Assembly: GCA_965234405.1 (NCBI GenBank)
Contig: OZ248346.1
DNA length: 64,000 bases
Reading direction: 5' to 3' (one strand)
Origin: Planktophila turicensis
GTDB lineage: Bacteria > Actinomycetota > Actinomycetes > Nanopelagicales > Nanopelagicaceae
Below, piece by piece: positions 8,576 to 17,232 of the stretch. Position numbers and translations under genes: made by a program. The notes under the pieces are model-generated. The model ran no database searches. It was not told the DNA's origin and was given only the letters and a program-made list of their open reading frames with translations. Position 1 is the first letter of the stretch. Each line of letters begins with the position of its first letter.

Positions 8576-9852
8576 TAGTGCGAACCGCCTCCGCGTTTAT
8601 AAGCGATGCCATCGGCGGCGGGCGCTCGTACTTTTCCTACGAAGCCCGATACAGCGATGATGGTTGCAATATATGGAGCCATCAACATAAATTCTGATGG
8701 AATTGGCGTTCCGGTAATTGTGAGAAGTCCCTGCAAGTTATCTGCAAAACCAAAGATGAGAGCAGCAGCTACAGCACCTAGTGGGCTCCAGCGACCGAAG
8801 ATAAGGGCAGCAAGTGCGATGAAGCCCTTGCCCGCAGTCATCTCCTTGCTAAATGAACCAACTGCGCCCAATGTAAAGAATGCTCCACCAAGCCCAGCAA
8901 CTGCACCTGCAATAAGAACATTGCGGAATCGAATCTTATTGACGTCGATTCCGACAGATTCAGCAGCCGTTGGGTGCTCGCCCACAGCGCGGGTACGTAG
9001 ACCCCACTTAGATTTAAAGAGTGCAATATGAATAAGAATGACAGCCGCATACATCAGATACACAATGATGTTCTGACTAAAGAAGATTGGTCCTATGACC
9101 GGAATCTTGGCAAGGATCGGAATCTCGATAGGTGCAAAAGTTCCGCCAGAGTTCCATGTTGACTGGTATGGAATCAGAAGCTTCTTATAGAGGAAGCCGG
9201 TGAGCCCAATGACAAGAACGTTGAGTACGAAACCAAGAACCACTTGATCGATTCCATACTTGATAGCAAAGACAGCCAGAAGCCAAGCGATAGCAGCGCC
9301 TGCAAATGGTGCAACTAATAGCCCTGCGATCTTGTTCTGAGTCAGTGATGCGATAACGCCTGACATGAAAGCACCTGCAAGCAGTTGTCCTTCAATTGCA
9401 ATATTGATAACACCAGAACGCTCAGAGAGGACGCCGGCCATCGCACCGAAGATGAGAGGTACAGAAAGGAAGAGTGCGCCTTGAAGTAGTCCGGTAAATG
9501 GAATGAACTTGCCGGCCGCTGCCCAACATAGGAATGACATCAGGAATGATGCCCCGAAGAGACCGCTTGCAAAGCGAATGGTTTTACGCGCTCTAAATTG
9601 AAGAACAGAGAGAAGTACTGCAAGGAGTGCAATTACTGCAAATACAAGAGCGCCTGACTTTGAATCGACGATGCGTTCGCGAGTAAGTACCCACTCATTG
9701 CCTAAAACAAAGTTAAATGTCACAGGAGCGCTGGTCTTAGGAAGAAGGCCGAAGAGAATCAGTGCAAAGGCACCGAGTGATCCCATGGTGATAATTCCAC
9801 GCTTGCGGCGACGTTCTGGAGCAGAGAGAGCTCGTACTTCTGTAGTGCTCAT
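8575..9852 (-). CDS. Nucleoside ABC transporter permease (BmpA/Nup system, second permease)
   Basis: An inner-membrane permease of the BPD_transp_2 family with about 9-10 hydrophobic segments, GVLSERSGVINIAIEGQLL and the AGAVAGLGGAFFTLGAVG cytoplasmic coupling region. It forms the channel with the neighbouring permease. I place the start at the ATG at 9852-9850, which overlaps the upstream stop (TAATG) with AAAGGA about 11 nt before it. An ATG 12 bp upstream exists but has its SD too close. The neighbours (cdd, deoA, add, deoC, BMP protein) point to nucleosides as cargo. Confidence 0.88.
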   Translation of the reverse strand: MSTTEVRALSAPERRRKRGIITMGSLGAFALILFGLLPKTSAPVTFNFVLGNEWVLTRERIVDSKSGALVFAVIALLAVLLSVLQFRARKTIRFASGLFGASFLMSFLCWAAAGKFIPFTGLLQGALFLSVPLIFGAMAGVLSERSGVINIAIEGQLLAGAFMSGVIASLTQNKIAGLLVAPFAGAAIAWLLAVFAIKYGIDQVVLGFVLNVLVIGLTGFLYKKLLIPYQSTWNSGGTFAPIEIPILAKIPVIGPIFFSQNIIVYLMYAAVILIHIALFKSKWGLRTRAVGEHPTAAESVGIDVNKIRFRNVLIAGAVAGLGGAFFTLGAVGSFSKEMTAGKGFIALAALIFGRWSPLGAVAAALIFGFADNLQGLLTITGTPIPSEFMLMAPYIATIIAVSGFVGKVRAPAADGIAYKRGGGSH

Positions 9853-11003
9853 TAGCCGTTCCATCCTTTCGAAGCGACTGTTTCGCCAGCGTCAACGTTC
9901 TTCAAGCGGAAGAGAGATTTAATGAGCGCTGGCGCTGCAATGAAGAGAACGACAAGTGCTTGAATCACAAGAACGAGATCAAGTGGAGTTTCAGTGCTTG
10001 CCTGCATGGTGAGGCCACCAGCGCGGAGCGCTCCAAAGAGCAATGCAGCAAAGACTGTTCCGATTGGTGTTGCGCGACCAAGGAGAGCAACCGTGATGGC
10101 ATCGAAGCCAAAGCTTCCGCCAACGCCAGCAGTCATTGCAGGTTCTGAACCAAGAATCTGAACAGCGCCACCGAGTCCAGCAAGTGCTCCCGCGATAAAC
10201 ATCACAGATGTTGTTACGCGAGCAACTGAAATTCCTGCAGTGCGAGATGCCGCTGCATTTGCACCGACTGCTCGGAATCGGAAGCCCCAAGTGCTTCGAT
10301 TGAGAAGCCACCAGATAGCCGCTGCTGCAATAAGTGCGACGATAAATCCAAAGTTTGCGCGCAGATCTGAACCGAAGAGAAGTGGCAAACGTGCGTTGGG
10401 GCCGACTTCAGGAGCAAGTGGATCCTGACGGCCAGGACGTAAGAAAGCTGTAGTGCTGAGCAACCAGAGCAAGAAATAACCTGCAACGTAGTTGAGCATG
10501 ATTGTCACGATTACTTCATGCGCTCCAGTGCGTGCCTTAAGAAGCCCCACAAAGCCGCCATAGAGACCAGAGAAGAGCATTGCTGCAGCGATTGCTGCAA
10601 CTACGTGAATTCCAACTGGAAGATCGAATGTGAAACCAACCCAGCTAGCACCGATTGCACCGGCTATGAATTGACCTTGCGCACCGATATTAAATAGCCC
10701 GGCACGAAATGCCAGAGCTACAGAGAGTCCAGTAAGAATAAGAGGAGAAGCAGCTACAAGCGTTTCAGAAAATGGGTAGAAACCTTGAATGAAACTATCT
10801 TGCGCAAGTTGTGGATCAAAGATTGAACCGCGAAAGAGCGCCCAGTATGCAGCGCCAGCTGTTGCGAATGCCTTTGAAATCATTTCAAGCGGTTGACCCT
10901 TAAGGGCTAGGACGTTGGAATCTGAGAATGCAACCAACAAGCCGCTGACAAAGAGTGCCATGGCAAATGAGAGCGCAGGAAGAATTAACTTCTTTAGATT
11001 CAT
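9852..11003 (-). CDS. Nucleoside ABC transporter permease (first permease)
   Basis: A 383-residue BPD_transp_2 membrane protein. It opens with an N-terminal hydrophobic helix, then has several transmembrane segments with GLFNIGAQGQFIAGAIGA and AGALAGLGGAVQILG, the features of YufP/NupP-type permeases. It pairs with the next gene product as a heterodimer, served by the ATPase at 11000. Start and stop overlap both neighbours (ATGA at 11000-11003, TAATG at 9850-9854). Confidence 0.88.
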   Translation of the reverse strand: MNLKKLILPALSFAMALFVSGLLVAFSDSNVLALKGQPLEMISKAFATAGAAYWALFRGSIFDPQLAQDSFIQGFYPFSETLVAASPLILTGLSVALAFRAGLFNIGAQGQFIAGAIGASWVGFTFDLPVGIHVVAAIAAAMLFSGLYGGFVGLLKARTGAHEVIVTIMLNYVAGYFLLWLLSTTAFLRPGRQDPLAPEVGPNARLPLLFGSDLRANFGFIVALIAAAAIWWLLNRSTWGFRFRAVGANAAASRTAGISVARVTTSVMFIAGALAGLGGAVQILGSEPAMTAGVGGSFGFDAITVALLGRATPIGTVFAALLFGALRAGGLTMQASTETPLDLVLVIQALVVLFIAAPALIKSLFRLKNVDAGETVASKGWNG

Positions 11004-12505
11004 GGTTTTACACCTGCCATTAATAGACCTAGATCTTCACGTGAAGTTGTTGCTGGAACAATGGCGATAAATTCACCGCGATACATCACAGCAATTCGAT
11101 CAGCTAGTGCTGAAACTTCATCGAGTTCAGTACTGAAAAGAAGTACGGCGCGACCAGAATCGCGCTCAGCGATGATGCGCTCATGTACAAACTCAATGGA
11201 ACCTACATCGAGGCCGCGAGTAGGTTGTGAAGCAACGACAAGTTTGACGGGACGAGATAACTCGCGCGCAAGTACTACCTTCTGCTTATTTCCACCTGAT
11301 AATGAAGATGCAGGATCTTTTGCAGATTGAGCGCGGATATCGAATTCAGCAACGCGCTTCTGCGCTTCCTGAGAAACAACGCTTGGCGAGATAACTGGCC
11401 CTTTTGCATACGGTGGCAGATCATGGAGATCGAGAATTAAATTCTCTTCGATGCTAAACGAGGCAATAAGTCCGTCTTCTTCGCGAGATTCAGGTACAAA
11501 AGCAATTCCAGAATGAAGCGCCTCGCGCACAGAAGATTTGGTGATATCTACTCCATCGAGAGAAATTGTTCCGTGAACATGTTCTTGCAGACCAACAATT
11601 GCTTCTGCAAGTTCTGATTGGCCATTGCCTTGCACGCCTGCAACTGCAAGAACTTCGCCGGTACGTAGTTCGAAGGAGACATTCTTTACAAGATTGCGAC
11701 CCGTGTGATCGGAGATATTGAGGTTCTTCACATCGAGCATCACCTTGCCGAGTTCAGGTGCTTTCTTATCAACATCGAGTGAGACTGGGCGCCCCACCAT
11801 GAGAGAGGCCAACTCTTCTTGAGAGGCTGAAGGGGATGCAGTTCCTACAACCTTGCCACGACGAATAATCGTAATCTTGTCCGCGGCCTCTTTTACTTCA
11901 CGTAATTTATGGGTGATAAAGACGATTGATGTACCGCCTTCTTTAAGCTTCTTCATATTGCGCAGAAGTTCATCTGTTTCCTGAGGAGTAAGCACTGCAG
12001 TTGGTTCGTCGAGGATAAGTACCTTTGCATCGTAAATGAGCGCACGAATGATTTCTACGCGCTGTTGAAGTCCGACCGGCAGGTCTTCTACAAGAGCATC
12101 AGGATCGATATCGAAGTTAAATTCAGCCGATACTCGAAGAATTTCTTCACGAGCTGTCGCGAGATCAAGAAGTCCTGGGCCTTTGGTCTTCTCATGGCCC
12201 AAGACAATATTTTCTGCAACGGTAAAGACTGGAATCAGCATGAAGTGCTGATGAACCATTCCGATACCTGCAGCAAGTGCATCAAGTGGTGATTGGATAT
12301 CAACAATTTTTCCGTCAACACTGATAGTTCCTTCATCAGGTGAGAGAAGTCCGTAAACGATATTCATCAGCGTTGATTTTCCGGCACCGTTCTCGCCGAG
12401 AATTGCATGGATCTCGCCATCAGCTACAGCAAGGTCGATGGATTCATTTGCAACGAGGGCACCAAAGCGCTTTGTTATTCCGCGCAATTCCAGTGACATG
12501 TGCAT
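11000..12505 (-). CDS. Nucleoside ABC transporter, duplicated ATP-binding protein
   Basis: A 501-residue protein with two ABC cassettes. The first has Walker A GENGAGKST and Walker B LILDEPT. The second is degenerate at Walker A (VAGVQGNGQS) but keeps LSGGNKQK, as usual for the sugar/nucleoside (CUT2/YufO/RbsA) type. It energises uptake. Two in-frame ATGs, at 12505 and 12499, precede the conserved SLELRGITKRFG; neither has a clear SD, so initiation may be weak or leaderless. The gene lies 65 bp below a hairpin terminator that separates it from the binding-protein gene. Confidence 0.9.
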   Translation of the reverse strand: MHMSLELRGITKRFGALVANESIDLAVADGEIHAILGENGAGKSTLMNIVYGLLSPDEGTISVDGKIVDIQSPLDALAAGIGMVHQHFMLIPVFTVAENIVLGHEKTKGPGLLDLATAREEILRVSAEFNFDIDPDALVEDLPVGLQQRVEIIRALIYDAKVLILDEPTAVLTPQETDELLRNMKKLKEGGTSIVFITHKLREVKEAADKITIIRRGKVVGTASPSASQEELASLMVGRPVSLDVDKKAPELGKVMLDVKNLNISDHTGRNLVKNVSFELRTGEVLAVAGVQGNGQSELAEAIVGLQEHVHGTISLDGVDITKSSVREALHSGIAFVPESREEDGLIASFSIEENLILDLHDLPPYAKGPVISPSVVSQEAQKRVAEFDIRAQSAKDPASSLSGGNKQKVVLARELSRPVKLVVASQPTRGLDVGSIEFVHERIIAERDSGRAVLLFSTELDEVSALADRIAVMYRGEFIAIVPATTSREDLGLLMAGVKP

Positions 12506-12548
12506 AAATCTACTAGTTTTATTGCACTTTAGAAAGTTAAAAGAAAAG

Positions 12549-12584
12549 AAAGATGGGCTAGCACCGAAGTGCTAGCCCATCTTT
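12549..12584 (-). terminator. Hairpin terminator/attenuator between BMP gene and ABC ATPase gene
   Basis: On the minus strand a perfect 14-16 bp stem AAGATGGGCTAGCAC closes a cUUCGg tetraloop and is followed by a TTTCTTTTCTTTT tract, the form of an intrinsic terminator. It sits between the binding-protein gene (ends 12605) and the ATPase gene (starts 12505). Partial read-through would give the usual excess of binding protein over membrane components; that role is inferred. Confidence 0.85.
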
Positions 12585-12604
12585 GTAAAACTAGTTTTAG
12601 CTAA

Positions 12605-13666
12605 TTACTTAGCTGAAACCTTTCCGCTGCGAATATCGTTACCAAGCTTTGTAACTTCAGTACGAAGCTTTGTTGGAACCATACGGATCAAGTCATGGTA
12701 AGGAGCAAGGAATGTTCCTGCATTCTTGAGGTTACCGTTGTAGCCAGTTGCTGAGAACTTTCCAGCAGCCTGGTCCTTGATAACAGCCTGTACAGAAGTT
12801 CCGACACCCTTAACTACAGATGTAAGAAGAACCTTCTTGTACTGTGGAGCTGCGACGTATCCATCAGTATCAACCCAGATAACAACTGACTTCTTTGAAG
12901 TGAGTGAGTTACCTGCTGTTGCTCCACCAAGTCCACCAGCAACTGGGAAGATTACATCTGCACCCTGCTGCTCGAAGTTCTTAGAGATCTGAAGTGCCTT
13001 AGCTGAATCAGAGAAGCCACCGACGAATGTTCCGTCCTTCTTAGCTGTATCCCAACCAAGAACTGTTACTGACTTGCCCTTGACCTTGTTGTAGTGAGCT
13101 ACACCCTTAGCAAAGCCATCCATGAAGATTGTGACTGGTGGAATATTAAGTCCGCCGTATGTTGCAACCTTTGCTGTCTTTGAAACTCCAGCTGCAACGT
13201 AACCAGCCTGGAATGCTGATTCATTTGTTGAGAATTCGATTGGCTTAAGGTTTGCAAACTTTGTACCTGGGTAGACAGAACCGTCTGCACCGTGGTCTTC
13301 GCCGTCCTGATCAACAATTGCGAAGTTAACTGTTGGGTTTGCCTTAGCTCCTGCAACGATTGCGCTGTTGATAAGGAAGCCAACGCCAATGATGAGGTTG
13401 CACTTCTCGTCTACAAGCTTCTTAATGTTTGGTGCGTAATCTGCATCAGTTGTTGCTGAGAGATACTTAACTGTTACGTTCTTATCTGCCTTTGCTGCAG
13501 CCTGTGCGCCTGCCCAAGCAGATGCGTTAAATGACTTGTCGTCAACGCCACCTGTATCGAGTGCAAGACATGCCTTTGTTGCGTTAGCTGCTGTTGCTGC
13601 TGGTGCTGCACCGAAAGCAAGTGCCGCAGCAGCGAAAACTGCTACAAACTTAATTGTCTTCTTCAA
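12605..13666 (-). CDS. bmpA: BMP-family nucleoside-binding protein (ABC transporter)
   Basis: A 353-residue exported protein of the basic membrane protein/PnrA-like family. It has a signal peptide (residues 1 to about 26, ending APAATAA) and mature ACLALDTGGVDDKSFN, the diagnostic start of purine-nucleoside receptors. The start codon is TTG at 13666 with GGAGG 6 nt upstream. There is no lipobox cysteine at the cleavage site, unlike most Gram-positive BMP lipoproteins. It heads the nucleoside operon and is separated from the ATPase gene by a strong hairpin. Confidence 0.9.
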   Translation of the reverse strand: MKKTIKFVAVFAAAALAFGAAPAATAANATKACLALDTGGVDDKSFNASAWAGAQAAAKADKNVTVKYLSATTDADYAPNIKKLVDEKCNLIIGVGFLINSAIVAGAKANPTVNFAIVDQDGEDHGADGSVYPGTKFANLKPIEFSTNESAFQAGYVAAGVSKTAKVATYGGLNIPPVTIFMDGFAKGVAHYNKVKGKSVTVLGWDTAKKDGTFVGGFSDSAKALQISKNFEQQGADVIFPVAGGLGGATAGNSLTSKKSVVIWVDTDGYVAAPQYKKVLLTSVVKGVGTSVQAVIKDQAAGKFSATGYNGNLKNAGTFLAPYHDLIRMVPTKLRTEVTKLGNDIRSGKVSAK

Positions 13667-13704
13667 GGTTTTCCTCCAAGGAATATTGGTTGTTCTGTAT
13701 GAGT

Positions 13705-13734
13705 GAGCCTAGTCTTCCGCGCTGAGATTCAACA
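13705..13734 (-). promoter_or_regulatory. Candidate promoter of the nucleoside transporter operon
   Basis: On the minus strand TTGTTG (13734-13729) and TAGGCT (13710-13705) are separated by 18 bp, giving a predicted start near 13697, about 30 nt before the TTG start codon. TAGGCT fits the actinobacterial -10 pattern TAnnnT and recurs in front of groES. It was found by eye, so the confidence is modest. Confidence 0.4.
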
Positions 13735-13803
13735 AAATACGAGGTCCTAAAATGCGGTGTGGCTTGTAACAGTTGTGAAAACTCTCAACTTGAACTTTAT
13801 GTT

Positions 13804-14790
13804 CTAAGCGGGAATCTTCTCAGCAGTGGCCGCCGCCACATTGATTAAATCGCTGACATTGGCCAATTCTTTAGAACGGACTGTGAATTCAATTCCGCCG
13901 CCTGTAATGCCATAACTGCGTCCATATATGCCCGCATCGGCATCGAGAATATCTAGGTACTGCTTCTTCGCAACAGAGAGTGCGATCACATCGTAGATCG
14001 CTTTATCTACGCGCTTCACAACGGAAGCAATCAGCAATTTCTTAGTTGCGCTGGTGACGGTTATGTATTGATCTGGTTCGATATTGATGAGCCCGAGAAC
14101 GGAACCTTTTTTCTTGGCATTGCGAGCAACGATTGATTTAAATATTTCAGCATCCGAACCAAAAGTTGTGGCAAAGACTACGTCTGCCCCTGCATCGAGT
14201 ACTTGAGTTGTTGCAACAGAGTAAGAACCTGATACGTATTTAACGATGGGAACTACCTTCTTCTTAGAAGCAAATACGCCTGCAGAGAATCCATCTTTAA
14301 AGAGATCCGCTTGGTTCGGATTGGCAATCATCGCAACTTTGCCAGTCTTTGAAATCAAGGCTGCGCTATATCCGGCAAGGTAGGCGCCTTGTACATTCGC
14401 AAAGACAACAGAGGTCACATTAAGCGCTGCAACGCTGGCATCGTTAATGATAGCAAATTGCGTATTGGGGAACTCAACTGCCAGGGCTTGCAGAGTTGGT
14501 GCATACCCACTGCCAATAACGATGATGGGGTTGCAGTTCTTTGAAATCAGCGAGCGAATTCGCTTTTCGCGATCGGCGCTACTGCCATCAGTAACAACTG
14601 CATCAAGCTTGAAATCAAATTGGCGCTGCGCCTTTTCTAGCCCTGCCGCTGCGGCGTCGTTAAAGGACTTATCTCCACGTCCCCCTATGTCATAAGCAAC
14701 GCCCACGCCGAGATTTGTTGCGGCTTGTGCCGGTGCGGATAGCAAGGATGCGCCAACCAAAAGGGCAACGAAGGCGGCGCGAATTTTCAT
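13804..14790 (-). CDS. Second BMP-family substrate-binding protein
   Basis: A 328-residue exported protein with a signal peptide (1 to about 23, SAPAQAA) and then the BMP motif GVGVAYDIGGRGDKSFND, paralogous to the protein at 12605 but clearly diverged. It also lacks a lipobox cysteine. The start overlaps the trpS stop (TAATG at 14788-14792), so it is expressed with trpS rather than with the transporter. It may offer a second specificity to the same permease or be a stand-alone sensor. No other transporter subunit adjoins it. Confidence 0.82.
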   Translation of the reverse strand: MKIRAAFVALLVGASLLSAPAQAATNLGVGVAYDIGGRGDKSFNDAAAAGLEKAQRQFDFKLDAVVTDGSSADREKRIRSLISKNCNPIIVIGSGYAPTLQALAVEFPNTQFAIINDASVAALNVTSVVFANVQGAYLAGYSAALISKTGKVAMIANPNQADLFKDGFSAGVFASKKKVVPIVKYVSGSYSVATTQVLDAGADVVFATTFGSDAEIFKSIVARNAKKKGSVLGLINIEPDQYITVTSATKKLLIASVVKRVDKAIYDVIALSVAKKQYLDILDADAGIYGRSYGITGGGIEFTVRSKELANVSDLINVAAATAEKIPA

Positions 14791-15782
14791 TAGAGAACCA
14801 CACCTAGATTCTTGTAGGTCGCATCGATCGTCTGCTGAGCGACAGTGCGCGCTTTTTCAGAACCTTGGTGCAAGATATCGAGAAGATGCTTTTCATCTTC
14901 CAAAAGCTCAACAGCCTTCGCGCGAATTGGGCGAAGGTATTCGACTACGACTTCAGCAACTGCTGATTTAAAGTCTCCGTATCCCTTGCCCTCAAATTCA
15001 TTCTCGAGGTCTGCGATGCTCTTGCCTGAAAGTGCTGAGTGAATAGTAAGAAGGTTGCTAATGCCTGGCTTTTCAGCGACGTCATATTTCACTTCGCGAC
15101 CCGCATCAGTCATTGCACTCTTAATTTTCTTGAGGTTTGCCTCTGGGGTATCCATAATTTCAATAACACCAGCGACTGCTCCTGATGATTTACTCATCTT
15201 CGCAGTTGGCTCTTGAATATCGTTGATCTTCGCCGCAGTCTTAAGGATGTATGCCTCAGGAAGTTGGAAGGTATTTCCGTAGCGTGAATTGAAACGTCCG
15301 GCTAAGTCGCGAGTGAGCTCGATGTGCTGGCGTTGATCCTCGCCGACAGGTACGTAATGAGCTTGGTAGAGCAAGATATCTGCAGCCTGCAACATCGGAT
15401 ATGTAAAGAGACCTACGCGGGCAGAATCAGCGCCAGCCTTTGAAGATTTATCTTTAAATTGCGTCATGCGACTTGCTTCGCCGAATCCGGTCATGCACTC
15501 CATAATCCAGCCCAATTGGTTGTGCTGTGGAACTTGGGACTGAACAAAGAGAGTTGATTTCTCTGGAGAAATGCCGAGCGCTAGCAACTGAGCCGCAGAT
15601 GCCAATGTGCGCTTACGTAATAGTGCTGGATCGGTTTCAACTGTTAACGCGTGGAGATCAACGATGCAGTAAAAAGCATCGTGTCCATCTTGGAGTTCAA
15701 CCCACTGCTTTACCGCGCCCAGATAATTGCCCAGGTGGAAAGAGTCACTAGTTGGCTGAATGCCAGAGAGAACGCGCTTCAT
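14790..15782 (-). CDS. trpS: Tryptophanyl-tRNA synthetase
   Basis: A 330-residue class Ic synthetase. It has the HIGH-type signature in SGIQPTSDSFHLGNYLGA near the N-terminus and KMSKSSG as the KMSKS loop, with ERS-type motif GEDQRQHIELTRDLA between. It charges tRNA-Trp. It lies 20 bp below the CorC-like gene and overlaps the second BMP gene. The length is normal. Confidence 0.95.
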   Translation of the reverse strand: MKRVLSGIQPTSDSFHLGNYLGAVKQWVELQDGHDAFYCIVDLHALTVETDPALLRKRTLASAAQLLALGISPEKSTLFVQSQVPQHNQLGWIMECMTGFGEASRMTQFKDKSSKAGADSARVGLFTYPMLQAADILLYQAHYVPVGEDQRQHIELTRDLAGRFNSRYGNTFQLPEAYILKTAAKINDIQEPTAKMSKSSGAVAGVIEIMDTPEANLKKIKSAMTDAGREVKYDVAEKPGISNLLTIHSALSGKSIADLENEFEGKGYGDFKSAVAEVVVEYLRPIRAKAVELLEDEKHLLDILHQGSEKARTVAQQTIDATYKNLGVVL

Positions 15783-15802
15783 GGTTGTAATTCTCGCACG
15801 CC

Positions 15803-17098
15803 CTAGTAGTTACGCGAGATCAATAATCGTCCAGCGCGCTTACCTTCCATAGAGAGCACTGTGATTCGGACGCCGTTAACCCCAACAATGTCGCTAGCGA
15901 CAGGGATTCGTCCCAAATAGTGCATCACAAAACCACTTGCAGTCTCGTATGGGCCATCAGGTAATTCGATGCCAGTTTCTTCGAGTAAATCCTCGAGAGA
16001 GATGAGTCCATCAACCTCAAAATCACCTGTGCGGGATTCGAGAGAAACTTCAGTCTCATCGCCATCGTATTCATCACGAATATCGCCAATGAGGGTTTCA
16101 ACAAGATCCTCAAGCGTGACAATGCCATCGGTGCCACCGTACTCATCGAGAACGATTGCCAGATGCTGGCGCTGACTTCTCATCTCGGTGAGGGCAGGCA
16201 GAATTCCCTTTGTTCCAGGCAGGTACATAATGTTGCGTGAGAGCTCTTGAATCTTTGCATTTGAATTTGCAAGTGATGTATCAAGTAAGTCGCGAACATG
16301 GATAAATCCAATGACTTCATCCGATGAGCCGCGTACAACGGGGTAACGTGAATGTGCCTTCTCGATTGCGAGCGCAATAGCTTTGCCCACAGTTAAGGAT
16401 GCATCCATGAAATCAACTTCGGTGCGCGGCACCATTACTTCATGCACTTGTCGCTCTGATGCATTGAAAACTTCTTCAACAATGTCTCGTTCTTCATCTG
16501 TGAGTGCAGCATGTCCTGCAACAAGGTCGAGAAGTTCTTCTTCAGAGATCTGACTGCGCTGCTCTTTAGGGTCGATACCAAAGAGGCGCACGACAATATT
16601 TGTTGAGTGCGAGAGGATCCAGATGATGGGGCGGAAGAGATGTGCAACGAGATCGATAAATCCTGCAGATGCGAGCGCAATCTGTTCAGTGCGAAATAGG
16701 GCAAGGCGCTTTGGCACTAGCTCGCCGAAGACCAATGAGAAGTAAGCAATGATGAGAGTGACGCCAATTAGAGATGTGGTGTTGGCTGTGTCTGTAGAGA
16801 TTCCTAAATCTTCAAGCCAAGGGATGACATAGACGCCTAATTTTTCAGCACCCAGGGCAGCTGAAAGGAATCCTGTTACGGTGACGCCAACCTGTAGGGC
16901 AGCTAAGAGCCTGTTGGGATTACTTGCAACGTGAGCAACTTTGGCGCCTCGCTTGCCACGCGTTGCCATCTGCTTGATCTGGCTTTCGCGCAGAGAGATA
17001 AGTGCGATTTCAGCAGCAACAAAGAGGGCTCCAAGAAGGATGAGCCCAAGGACAAGTCCAATCGAAGGGAGGATTGATCCCGGGGGGTGGCTTTCCAT
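15803..17098 (-). CDS. CNNM/CBS-pair/CorC_HlyC membrane protein (hemolysin-C family)
   Basis: A 431-residue protein. The N-terminal DUF21/CNNM membrane part has 4 hydrophobic segments within about 1-170 and includes GALFVAAEIALISLRESQ. Then comes a pair of CBS domains (about 200-330; VMVPRTEVDFMDAS, YPVVRGSSDEVIGFIHV, IVLDEYGGTDGIVTLEDLVE) and a C-terminal CorC_HlyC transporter-associated domain. Family members are linked to Mg2+/Co2+ efflux or membrane integrity; older hemolysin labels are unsupported. It is transcribed divergently from the msiK-like gene. No clear SD precedes the chosen ATG. Confidence 0.85.
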   Translation of the reverse strand: MESHPPGSILPSIGLVLGLILLGALFVAAEIALISLRESQIKQMATRGKRGAKVAHVASNPNRLLAALQVGVTVTGFLSAALGAEKLGVYVIPWLEDLGISTDTANTTSLIGVTLIIAYFSLVFGELVPKRLALFRTEQIALASAGFIDLVAHLFRPIIWILSHSTNIVVRLFGIDPKEQRSQISEEELLDLVAGHAALTDEERDIVEEVFNASERQVHEVMVPRTEVDFMDASLTVGKAIALAIEKAHSRYPVVRGSSDEVIGFIHVRDLLDTSLANSNAKIQELSRNIMYLPGTKGILPALTEMRSQRQHLAIVLDEYGGTDGIVTLEDLVETLIGDIRDEYDGDETEVSLESRTGDFEVDGLISLEDLLEETGIELPDGPYETASGFVMHYLGRIPVASDIVGVNGVRITVLSMEGKRAGRLLISRNY

Positions 17099-17159
17099 GA
17101 TGTGAGAAGTCTAGCGACTGCCCTTCCTAAACGCTCCCCTGTGCCATAGCCTTTCCCAC

Positions 17160-17232
17160 GCTGGTCAACCGGCCAGCACCTTCATCCTCGGACCGTCGGG
17201 CACGTACCTGCCCGGATAAGGAAATGTAAAAA
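17160..17232 (+). ncRNA. Structured 5' leader of the sugar ATPase gene, candidate msiK RNA motif
   Basis: Two hairpins lie directly upstream of the msiK-like ATG. The first is GCTGGTC-AACC-GGCCAGC (17160-17177, one G-U). The second is CGGGCA-cgtacc-TGCCCG (17197-17214), followed at once by the SD AAGGAA (17218-17223). An msiK RNA motif is described in Actinobacteria as a conserved structure always upstream of msiK genes. The gene context fits, but I cannot align to the covariance model, so the identity is inference. Confidence 0.5.
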
